Part shown: one piece after another, positions 36,601 through 45,565 of the stretch
Position numbering within the stretch: position 1 is the stretch's first letter
Layout of the letters: each line of letters opens with the position of its first letter
Origin: Adenophora triphylla var. japonica
Lineage: Eukaryota > Streptophyta > Magnoliopsida > Asterales > Campanulaceae
Length of the DNA stretch: 64,000 nt
Assembly: GCA_022495995.1 (NCBI GenBank)
Contig: JAFEMH010007522.1
Location: 22,589 to 86,588 of the forward strand
Direction: 5' to 3'
Program-made: the position numbers and the translations under genes
The notes under the pieces: model-generated
The model's input: the letters and a program-made list of their open reading frames with translations, nothing else
Told to the model about the DNA's origin: nothing
Database searches by the model: none

Positions 36601-37730
36601 GGAGCAAATTTGAGAAGTTCACAGTTGTTACAAGTTCACAGTTGTTTTTGATAAGTTCACAGTTATTTTTTTACATTTGTTCCAATAACAATTAAGAGTA
36701 TTTCACAGTTGTTTTAGCTAAATTCATAATTTTTGTATGAAAATGACTATTATTTACTTAATTTACAGATTTTTTTAGTTAAGTTCACGGTTGTTTTAGT
36801 TAAGTTCACAGTTGTTTTTAGTCTTTTATAGTCTTTATTTTGCAATGTTATGAGATTATTTGACCTATTTGTTAAGTTAAATGTTGTTTTTTGTTAAGTT
36901 CACAGTTGTTTTAGTCCTTTATGACCTCTATTTTTTTCAATTTTATGAAATTATTTGACATATTTGTTATGTTCACATTTGTTTTTACTTAACTTCACTA
37001 TTTTTTTTGTTAAGTTCACAGTTGTTTTAATCATTTATTTATGACCTCTATTTTTGCAATTTTATGAGATTGTTTGACATATTTGTTAAGTTCACAGTTG
37101 TTTTAGTATCTTATTGCCTCTATTTTTAAATTTTATGAGATTATTTGACCTATTTATTAAGTTCACTGTTATGTTTTGTTAAGTTCACAGTTGTTTTAGT
37201 CCTTTATGGGCTCTATTTTTTTAATTTTATGAGATTATTTGACATATTTATTATGTTCACAGTTGTTTTTCCTTAAGTTCACAGTTGTTTTTAGTCTTTT
37301 AGGGCCTCTATTTTTGCAAATTTATAAGATTATTTGACATATTTGTAAAGTTCATAATTATTTTTAGTTAAGTTCACAATTGTTTTTAGTCTTTCATTGC
37401 CTCTATTTTTGCAATTTTATGAGTTTCTTTGGCATATTTGTTAAGTTAACAGTTGTTTTTAGTTTTTTATGGCCTCTATTTTTGTAATATTATGAGTTTT
37501 TTTGACATATTTGTTAAGTTTACAGTTGTTTTCAGTTAAGTTCAAAATTATTTTTAGTCTTTTATATGGCCTCTATTTTTGCAATTTTATGAGATTATTT
37601 GACATATTTGTTAAGTTCACAATTATTTTTAGTCTTTTATGACCTCTATTGTTGAAATTTTATGAGATATTTAATATATTTGATAAGTTCACAGTTTTTT
37701 TTAGTTAATTTCACAATTATTTTTTTAATT
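36600..37730. repeat. Irregular minisatellite, TTCACAGTTGTTTTTAGT type
   Basis: Units combine GTTAAGTTCACAGTTGTTTT, a CCTCTATTTTTGCAATTTTA block and GAGATTATTTGACATATTTG. About ten copies are seen, spaced irregularly at roughly 70-120 bp, with many variants. It has no coding content. Confidence 0.85.
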
Positions 37731-37924
37731 TATACCCTTCAAAAGTGATGTTGTCTTCAAGAAATCTTTCTTCCTGTTGGTATTCTGCATGGTCTCCGGG
37801 GTTGTGTTGAGGACCTTGAGGTTGAATTTTTATGACTTTGATTGTATGTCTTGTGCAAGTTATGTGTTCTGTAGGCTCTGATTTGTTTATCTGCTTTCTG
37901 TTGGTATTCTGCATGGTCTCCATA

Positions 37925-38745
37925 AGATATTTTCCTTACTGTAAACTTCCAGATACAAATCTCTCTACTTAGAAAGCAAATGGGATCTTCATCGGAATGC
38001 TGCATTTGAAGAAAAAGTGAAACAGACGGTTTACCTTGACAGCCTCTCTCTCCACAAGTCACTGAACCTGTTCTAAAAACTGCACTCAACCAATTCGGTA
38101 ATGTCAAATCTGTACGATTTATCCCCCACTACCTAATGCCTAAAAATATCCCCCATCTGTTGCACTGGTGGAGATGGAGAACATGAAGCAGGCTGAACAT
38201 AACCAATTTCCAGTTCATGATGTCTGGGATGCCAAGGCCTGTGAGGGCACAGAAAGCTCAAGTAAAGATGTTTGATGATCGCCCCGGGCAGGAGGATTGT
38301 TGCCAGGTGGGTGGACCGTGGACCCCGAGGATCCTGCGCTTAAAACTGTATCATTGTCATTAAGTTTTTTTAAGAAATTTTTATCCTGGAATGTTTTTAA
38401 CCAAGTTTTTTTCACCAATCATCATATACTAGCAAAACTAAAAATTATATTCATGCATCATTGTCATTAAGTTTTACAAAAGTAAACATTTTCAAAGTGT
38501 CCCCTTAAATGAAAATTAGATAGTCACTTAGGGACGGAGGAGTACATATTAAGGTGTTTTTTTACTGTCCCAGCAACAACTGGGAGAGGAAGAGAAGCTA
38601 TACACGCAGCAAATGGAGAGCCTGAAAAAGAATTACAGGAAGTTTGAACTGATAGACACTGCACAGGGCGAAGGATGTGTTAGGAAATTGGAAAATCGTT
38701 ACAAAATGAAGCTCGGTGATTGTTGATTATTCCTATGATATTCGA
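37925..38745 (+). pseudogene. Relic of an RRM-domain RNA-binding protein gene
   Basis: From about 37997, pieces in different plus-strand frames read AAFEEKVKQTVYLDSLS, then VTEPVLKTALNQFGNVKSVRF (the RNP-type start of an RRM), then LVEMENMKQAEH, then FMMSGMPRPVRAQKAQVKMFDD. After an intron-like gap with an acceptor at about 38570, it ends with EEEKLYTQQMESLKKNYRKFELIDTAQ..LENRYKMKLGDC and a stop near 38727. At least three frameshifts separate the pieces. The pattern resembles the plant RRM family that includes ASI1-immunoprecipitated protein 1, recalled from memory and not certain. It looks like a truncated, decayed gene copy; no N-terminal exon is seen in the minisatellite-rich DNA upstream. 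Confidence 0.65.
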
Positions 38746-40480
38746 GCACTTCATCTGGAACACGGCTCTTTTCATTGTGGTTTCTTTGTGCTCGGTGTTT
38801 GATGAGATACTTGTTTACATATACCGACCTTGTTGACTTTTCTTTATGAAGTTAATCTATATTTATGCTTTCTAGAGCTAGTCATTTTCTTTCGCCAACA
38901 CCACACTCATTCATATCCTCCTCGTAGCCAAATCCAGGTAAAGTAGGAAGCGGCAAATGCCCCACAGGTAGAAGATAAAACTGAAACTTCAACAAAAACA
39001 CCCAGCTCATGAACACTTCCCGACTCTTGACCGAGCTAAACATATCAATCTCTTAAAGCTTTCACAAGGCCCTGACAACCACAACTAGCTCAAGATAGTA
39101 AATACTACTCGTACAGCTTATCTGACCCTAAACTAGCTCTCCCAAAGCGCAGCTTATCTGACCCTAAACTAGCTCTCCCAAAGCGCAGACAAACCATGTA
39201 CAACTTATCTGACCCTAAACTAGCTCTCCCAAAGCGCAGACAAACCACAACTCGCTCAAGATAGTAAATACTGCTCCTTCCGTCCCTAAATGAATGTCGA
39301 AAAATGTTTCAAACATGCTATTGATCAAGAGCAAGTATTTTAAAATCATAAATATACCAAACAGAACCAGGGTTTTATAAAATCAATAAGTGCTACTAAA
39401 ATAGACAACCAGTCACCATGGTACAAGGGCAATTCCTTCAACTCTAGGTGTCTCACTGGATAAGGCCATCTCTACCAATAAATCTGAGTAATAACCCATG
39501 CCAATTAATCCGGAAACGTATTTTTTTCCCAAACAATCATATATGCCAAAGTAAATGCACGGAGTTAGGATTTCCGGAAAGGGATATTATAACTACAGCT
39601 ACATATGGAAAATGCACATAGGGCGAATAGAATCAGCAATAAGTATATGCATGCACTGATATTTGGAAACAGGATCATTAACCGACAAATGTGACACAAT
39701 AAGACCAACAGTGACAAGAGGATATACAACTACACCCATGAAGGAAGCAAGAAACTAAAAAAAAAAAAAAAAAAGGGCATCAACAAGATGTACACTTGCA
39801 CCAACATCCAGCAACGGAATCATTAACGACAAAATTAACACCATAACACCCAAATTGAGAAACAAAAGCACCATCGCTAAAAGCCAGGATTTTTTACAAC
39901 AGCACAATCAATGAGAATACATGCACAGAAATATGGAAACTGAATCGTTAACGACAAAAATGACACAAGTAAGACCAACAATGAAGCAAGGATATACAAC
40001 TACTCGTATGAAGGAAGCAAGAAATGAACAAAGAGCAAATAGGAAGGACACATACACCAACATTTAGCAGCATAATCGTTCAAGGCAAATTTGACAGAAT
40101 TGCACCCAAATTGAGAAATCATAGCACTGTGGCTAAACGACAGCACTGTTTACGATAAAAGCACAGTCGGTAAGTAGACCTGCATCATGGATTTTACAAC
40201 TACATCTACAAAGAAAAAAGCAAAAAATGAACAAAGGGCAACAAGAATTAATAGTAAGAAAACATGCATCAACATTCAGCAACAAGAATTAATAGTAAGA
40301 AAACATGCATCAACATTCAGACTATCATTGGCGACAAAGATGACATTATAACACCATTATCCGAAAACAAAAACACTATCTTTAAGCATTAAGTTGTTTA
40401 TAACATAAAACAAAAGGATAGAGAAACACAATTGTTCCAACAAAGTTACAGTTATCACCTAAAGAAAAGTATAAGATCAC
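38746..40480. other. Non-coding 3' side of the CAND-like gene with tandem repeats
   Basis: At 39115-39245 the phrase CTTATCTGACCCTAAACTAG then CTCTCCCAAAGCGCAG occurs three times. At about 39664-40330 a diverged unit of about 270 bp (GACAAAN..GACACAATAAGACCAACA, ATATACAACTAC, GAAGGAAGCAAGAAA) occurs two to three times, ending with a 41-bp perfect duplication at about 40243-40320. CTCCTTCCGTCCCTAAATG at 39271 looks like one end of a Stowaway MITE without a partner. No coding region is recognised. Confidence 0.55.
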
Positions 40481-40540
40481 ATGAATGAGGAAAAAAAAAA
40501 AAGGACCAACCACAAGCCGAGTTGTCCTCCTCACTATAGT

Positions 40541-41869
40541 TTAAAGTTCAAACTCTTCATCGCGAAGTGCAAGCTCAGCAGCTTCTTCCTCATCTTCATC
40601 AAGCACAAAGTACTCATTCTTCTCAACCGGCCTAAACATATAAAACATAACCACATAAAAAGCAAGACTTGCGATCTCCTCAGCTGCGTTAGCCACCCAT
40701 TGATACTTGTATGCTGCAATCGTCTTTAGAGCAAACACCACAATCCTTGTAAAATACAAGTACCCAATAACCACAATGTAGAACTGCCTAAACAGGGTTA
40801 ACTTGGCCAAATTCCTAGCTGCCTTCCCATCAGTCTTAGATGTCTCCCTCAAGGATCTAATCGACCAAACTATGGGGAAGATAATCGCGCAGCAGCAAAT
40901 GATATCAACAAGCAAAAATACTTGGTTCCAAGTAACCCAATCCTTAATAAATGGCCCAGTTTCGCCTATTACAATAGATGCAAAATTGGCTAACACTTGA
41001 AGTGGGATCACTATCATCAAAATCTTCTTTTCTTTCTCTTGTAGAAAAGGTTTCAAAAACGACCAACCAGTTCCGATCAATACGATAACAGTAAACAACA
41101 ACACAATCCTTAAGAACTGGAAAATGTAGAACAAAACATCCCAACCATGAGGTGTACCTGTCATTTTAACGTAATGTTTGTCCTCTGCAGCACAGATTAA
41201 GTTCAATGCTTTCGCGATGAGCAACCCTCCCATCAGAAGATGGATCCTGTGAACGGATCCGGATCCCAATCGATAACTATTTATGCACATGTAAGCCCAG
41301 AACCCTAGAAAACCAATGTAAGCCAGAAACGCGGTGAAATAAATGGTCGGAAGCTGAGTCAACCCGGCGGAAAGGTAATCCTTGACACCGCCGGCGTCAA
41401 GGTTGAACAATTCCGTGTGGACGTTCATGGTGACCTGCGATTCCGGTGCGCAGTTAGCGAAAAAGAGAGAATACTCGTTGGGAAGGGTGACCGGGAAGGA
41501 TTTATTGGCGGAGGAGAGCGGCGGCGGCGAGAGGTCGCGGAAGTTAAAGAGGAAGGTGATGAAGTGGGAGTCGATCACACACATGGTAGGGTTTGATTGG
41601 AGTTCAATCAGGACTTGGACTAGGGATTCTTCCGATAGGAGGAAGAACCCTAGGCGATCGGCTTGCGGTTCGGCGACCGGTGAAGTAACGGAAACGGAGG
41701 AGACGGCGATGTTGACGTGGCCGGTATGCGTGAATCCGAACTTCTCGAAGAGGATCATCGGCCGGTTATCCGCCGTGATTTTAAGGCTTTTGATCTCTGC
41801 GGTGGCGGATAAGATGAGAGAGAAAATAATGAACGTGACAACGGCGGTGGTGAAGATCGGAGTCCGCAT
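40541..41869 (-). CDS. Seven-transmembrane GOST/GPR107-type protein, CAND6/CAND7-like
   Basis: A single uninterrupted 442-residue frame on the minus strand; the ATG at 41869 is the first in frame and begins a signal peptide (MRTPIFTTAVVTFIIFSLIL..). Residues about 25-170 form the lumenal or extracellular GOLD-like domain (IKSLKI, MILFEKFGFTHTGHV, LGFFLLSEES). Seven hydrophobic segments follow from about 175 to 415, with the family signatures CAAEDKHYVK, GTPHGWDVLFYIFQF, GTGWSFLKPFL and ETGPFIKDWVTWNQ. The tail is acidic and ends ALRDEEFEL. Length and sequence match plant 'candidate G-protein coupled receptor' 6/7 proteins, which belong to the lung-7TM/GPR107 family of Golgi and endomembrane proteins; a real GPCR role is not established. 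No intron is needed. It is the only clearly intact housekeeping-type gene here. Confidence 0.93.
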   Translation of the reverse strand: MRTPIFTTAVVTFIIFSLILSATAEIKSLKITADNRPMILFEKFGFTHTGHVNIAVSSVSVTSPVAEPQADRLGFFLLSEESLVQVLIELQSNPTMCVIDSHFITFLFNFRDLSPPPLSSANKSFPVTLPNEYSLFFANCAPESQVTMNVHTELFNLDAGGVKDYLSAGLTQLPTIYFTAFLAYIGFLGFWAYMCINSYRLGSGSVHRIHLLMGGLLIAKALNLICAAEDKHYVKMTGTPHGWDVLFYIFQFLRIVLLFTVIVLIGTGWSFLKPFLQEKEKKILMIVIPLQVLANFASIVIGETGPFIKDWVTWNQVFLLVDIICCCAIIFPIVWSIRSLRETSKTDGKAARNLAKLTLFRQFYIVVIGYLYFTRIVVFALKTIAAYKYQWVANAAEEIASLAFYVVMFYMFRPVEKNEYFVLDEDEEEAAELALRDEEFEL

Positions 41870-42188
41870 ATTGAGAGTGTGCAGGGTGGTTCACGGTGGC
41901 GGCGAGGGCGGTCGGAGTATGGAGGGGAAAGTGAGATATCGCCGATGGGGTAGCGTGCGTGTAATTTTTCGGTAGATCTAAAGATGGGGCTTTGTTCTTG
42001 CGAGTATATGGAAACAAAGTGGTGGACTGGTGGGGCACCGGCATCCCTTGGTGTTGACGTTACTTAGTTACCGTTGGATCGAAGCGTGTGGCACGATGCT
42101 TTGTGATCTGACGGCTGTCATACACGTGCTTATAGTAAGAGGTGACACATGGGATCCTGTCTTTTTCAAAAAAATAAAATTTTCAATA
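41870..42188 (-). promoter_or_regulatory. Upstream region of the CAND-like gene
   Basis: Short 5' flank between the start codon and a MITE cluster. No certain TATA box is seen on the minus strand. The promoter must be compact or extend into MITE sequence. Confidence 0.35.
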
Positions 42189-42734
42189 CTCCCTCCGTCC
42201 CATTTCAAGTTTCACTTTTTGTTAAAATGAATATCCCGTTAAAAATTTCACCTTTTCTATAATGACAAAAAATCTTTACTGTTTCACCCACTAATTCTCT
42301 CTCCTATTTCGCTATTATACTCACAGCACTTTTCAAATTTACTATTTCCTCCACTCATTCTCTCTCCTATTTTACTTTTACACTCACAACATTTTTTCTT
42401 CCCACCTACTCCCTCCGTCCCGGACCTACGTGCTCGGTTTGACTTTTCACGTAAATTAAGGAGAGAGTATTATATTGAAAGTGTTGTGAGTGTGAAATAA
42501 AATAGGAGAGAGAATGAAAATAAGTAAATTATAATGGTGTTGTGAGTATTAAAATAATGTAGGAGAGAGAATGAGTGGAGGGAATAGTAAAGATTCCTTT
42601 CCATTTTAGGAAATGTGCACGTAGGTTTGGGACGCCCAAAATGGAAAGTGTGCACGTAGGTATGGGACGGAGGGAGTATTTTCTTAATTTGCGTGATTTA
42701 AAAAAAGTGTGAACCATGAATGGGACGGAGGGAG
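42189..42734. mobile_element. Outer Stowaway-type MITE of a nested pair
   Basis: CTCCCTCCGTCCCATTTCAA at the left and GAATGGGACGGAGGGAG at the right, TA outside both ends. The interior matches the 12285 and 23234 family but is interrupted by another MITE at 42409-42676. Confidence 0.85.
42409..42676. mobile_element. Inner Stowaway-type MITE nested in another MITE
   Basis: CTCCCTCCGTCCCGGACCTA at the left and GTAGGTATGGGACGGAGGGA at the right, with TA flanks. It has a related interior in inverted orientation relative to its host. Confidence 0.85.
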
Positions 42735-43334
42735 TACTATTTTTCTTCTTTAGATTTGCAATATCTATAGTATAAATTAGGGAATGGCGTGAACAGTTTT
42801 TGAGCAGTGCCAATGGTCGAAATTTTCATTTTGCCCTCACTATTTTGCCCCTTTCCCATTTTGCCCTTAAAAAAAATTAATTTAAAAAAATGCCCTTAAA
42901 AAAAATCTAATTTAAAAAAAATAAAAAAATAAAAAATTACGTGACCTTGAACATGGGCATGTACTAGTGATGCTATAAATTAAAGAACCAATGACATTTT
43001 GCGCCCCAAAGTTTAGGGGGTATTCTTAAAATTGGCCTCATTCTATCACTAATTACAATATAGGGTACAAAGTTCATATTATGTTAACATTTTAGGGTTT
43101 TTAACCAATTTTGTTAGAAAAATTCGTTAAATAATCACGTGCAAGTCATATGTCATTTAACGGGGGATGTTTTTGAACACAAATTCTTTCGTTGTTGTTT
43201 AAATGCAAATTAAATGAAAATAAATTAATCATATGGTCCATCAAATGATTTATAACTTTATAAAATTTCAGAACTACCCTTGTACCAAAAAATAAATAAA
43301 TATTACCTCCCGTCTCCCTTCGCACACACACACA

Positions 43335-43338
<4 letters not shown>

Positions 43339-43425
<87 letters not shown>
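43339..43425. repeat. (CT)n microsatellite in the left MULE arm
   Basis: An almost perfect CT run of about 85 bases. The counterpart is a (GA)n run at about 44305-44350 in the right arm, so the arms have expanded unequally. Confidence 0.95.
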
Positions 43426-43427
<2 letters not shown>

Positions 43428-43480
43428 ACTTTAACTTTCTCTCTTTACCCCCTACCTCAACCTAGCAAAACCCCCCATCA

Positions 43481-43954
43481 ATGGAAGTAGACAAAATCCA
43501 TCAGACCACCACCACCACACCTTCCAGAGAGCTTTTCATTTACTTCACATCTCGTCTCTCTTCTTCTTCCTCTTCCTCTGTCATGAAGATTTCCAAATCC
43601 ATCTTAAGTTCGGGTCGGTCACGTGACCCACCCATCTCTCTATCCACCTCTTTCAGCCGCCGTCTCAGAACCAACAGCTTTTTTTCAAAGGCGGTCAGGC
43701 TTCCCCTATGTTCCCCACCGGCGAGAAGAAGAGTCAATTTGCTTTCGAAAATTCGGAGCCTTCGACCTTCTTTGCCAACCCAACTTCTTCTTCTTCCCTT
43801 CAATTCTTCATCTCCCTTAACCTCCTTCCATTCCTCCAGCCCGCTTCGTGTCGACGATACTACCTCCTTCTTCCCTTATACACAGGTGTGTGTCTCTCAA
43901 AGATCCATACCCTTTTCCCATTTCACCCTCCGTCGATCCCCAACCCTTGAATAA
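43481..43954 (+). pseudogene. Captured gene fragment inside the MULE
   Basis: Opens with MEVDKIHQTTTTTPSRELFI, then Ser-rich sequence and SLSTSFSRRLRTNSF. One reading frame over, from about 43700, it continues GGQASPMFPTGEKKSQFAFE then NSEPS. The two pieces in series look like the N-terminus of a plant-specific family with a SPMFPTGGKKR..FENPEPSSPKV motif (recalled from memory, function unknown), with a frameshift between them near 43690. The expected SPKVTC continuation is absent. It is most likely host sequence captured by the MULE. Confidence 0.55.
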
Positions 43955-44296
43955 TAATAATACTTTTTTCTTTACAGAATTTATCCCCGTCAAGCTGAGA
44001 GAGCAGCTGTTGAGCTGAGAATTCTGATGTATGTTTATTGGTGTACCTAATTAATCTTAAATCTCTTGAATCACCAAATTCATTGATAAAATTTGGAAAT
44101 TTGAAAAGAATTGTAATGGGTTTTGTGACTGATTTGTGTTGGGATAGAGGGGCAAGGAAGGTTGGGGCGGTGGCTAGGGTTGGGGTAGCGAGAGGGGAGT
44201 AATGGGTGGAGGTGGGGGTGATGCTTGGTGAGCTGATGGAGGTGGGTATATTTGAAGATGAGGAAGAAGATGGGGATAGAGAGAGAAAGTTAAAGT

Positions 44297-44356
<60 letters not shown>

Positions 44357-44701
44357 CATGGGTAATATTATTATTTTTTTGGTACAAGGGTAGTTCTGAA
44401 ATTTTATAAAGTTATAAATCATTTTCATTTAATTTTCATTAAAACAACAACGAAACAATTTGTGTTAAAAAACATCCCCCGTTAAATGACAAGTGACTGG
44501 CTTACCGGCCCCTAGAAGGGAGTTGGCTTAACTTGCACATAATTATTTAACGGATTTTTCTAATAAAATTAGTTAAAAACCCTAAAATATTAACATAATA
44601 TAAATTTTGAACCCTATATTGTAATTAATGATAAAAGGGGCCCATCATAGGAATACTCCCTAAAATTTTGGGGCCCAAAATGTTATTCGCACTAAATTAA
44701 A

Positions 44702-45064
44702 AAACACCTCAATTTGCTATATTTATTAATTTTGTTAGGGTTGTGACTTTTAAGCTTGAAAAAAAAAAGTCTTTTATTTGCTAATTTATTTCCTCATATT
44801 TGGTACTTCTAAGACAAGGTTCAATTTTTTTATTTTTTTTTTATTAAAAAACTTATTTTTTTGAATTTTTTTATTCGTTAAATCAATTATAAGGAAATTT
44901 GAATTAAATATTCCCAAATTATTATGTTTGTATAAATTTAATTAATATGCAAGCTAATTTCTTGTTGCATCAAAAATCTCCTCCTGATATATGCATCTCT
45001 GATACCTCATACTCATTAAGTTCATATTTTTGTTAATTACGTATATGACATTGCATGTTACATA
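44702..45064. other. AT-rich intergenic
   Basis: Long T and A runs; no gene or element end recognised. Confidence 0.5.
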
Positions 45065-45295
45065 CTCCCTTCGTCCCAAAATGTTTGTCCCATTTGACTT
45101 TTTTTTTAACTTTGACCACAAATATATGACAATTTAATTATGTTCATGAAATTCTAAAAATTTCTATTGATTCACCATTAATAATATTATCAACAACAAC
45201 TTTTAAAATTTATGAACATGATTAATCTCTCATAAATTTGTGGTCAAAGTTTAACAAAAAAGTTAAATGGGACAAACATTTTAGGACGGAGGGAG
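45065..45295. mobile_element. Stowaway-type MITE
   Basis: CTCCCTTCGTCCCAAAATG at the left and CATTTTAGGACGGAGGGAG at the right with TA flanks. The interior (GTTTGTCCCATTTGACTTTT, TTTGACCACAAAT) matches the MITE at 13608-13840, roughly in the same orientation. Confidence 0.9.
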
Positions 45296-45376
45296 TATTT
45301 TTTAGGATAAAATAAAAACAACACATGAGGAAAAAAAGCCTTACCCATCTTTTTAAAGAAAATTTACAATTCATTA

Positions 45377-45530
45377 TTTTAAAGTCTGAGGTTTCCCTCA
45401 CGTGTAGCGGGCTTTGCCAAAGCTTACTACGTGGACTTATCAATCGGGTGGTGCAGAGTAACATCGTGGGCCGTTGGGCATACACGTGTAAAAAATGCTC
45501 TGATACTATCTTAAAGTCTGAGGTTCCACC
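45377..45530 (-). mobile_element. Possible relic of a second TRIM, reverse orientation
   Basis: A direct repeat, TTAAAGTCTGAGGTT, occurs at about 45379 and 45511. Between them GCTCTGATACTA (45497-45508) is, on the minus strand, TAGTATCAGAGC, one base from the tRNA-Met PBS. Placement of a PBS next to a repeat with about 120 bp between repeats suggests a TRIM on the minus strand, but the outer LTR ends and target duplication are not visible. Confidence 0.4.
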
Positions 45531-45565
45531 TTAAAACCAATTGGTGCTAAAGGGAGTGGCCCAGG

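Larger units (their letters stand above)
42985..44692. mobile_element. Mutator-like element carrying a gene fragment (Pack-MULE-like)
   Basis: Long inverted arms, about 42985-43430 and 44280-44692, match each other: AACATTTTAGGGTTTTTAAC against GTTAAAAACCCTAAAATATT, and TTTCAGAACTACCCTTGTAC against GTACAAGGGTAGTTCTGAAA. They end at the inner side in (CT)n and (GA)n. A 9-bp direct repeat, TAAATTAAA, flanks the element at 42976-42984 and 44693-44701. Long TIRs plus a 9-bp duplication are Mutator features. There is no transposase. The middle part holds a gene fragment (43481-43954). Confidence 0.85.

Noticed and set aside
38520..38540. Second MITE-like end GGGACGGAGGAGTA
   Set aside because: An isolated end with no partner; could be a relic in the intron of the RRM pseudogene, but not supportable as an element.
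39271..39290. Stowaway MITE end CTCCTTCCGTCCCTAAATG
   Set aside because: No matching inverted end with a TA flank was found nearby; kept only as a possible fragment.
41382..41975. 197-codon plus-strand frame opposite the CAND-like gene
   Set aside because: The minus strand is a well-conserved family member over its whole length; this frame has no recognisable domain.
43280..43465. Frame encoding a (SL)n peptide
   Set aside because: Produced by the (CT)n microsatellite.
44174..44428. Minus-strand frames through the (GA)n tract
   Set aside because: Same origin: the mirrored microsatellite in the right MULE arm.
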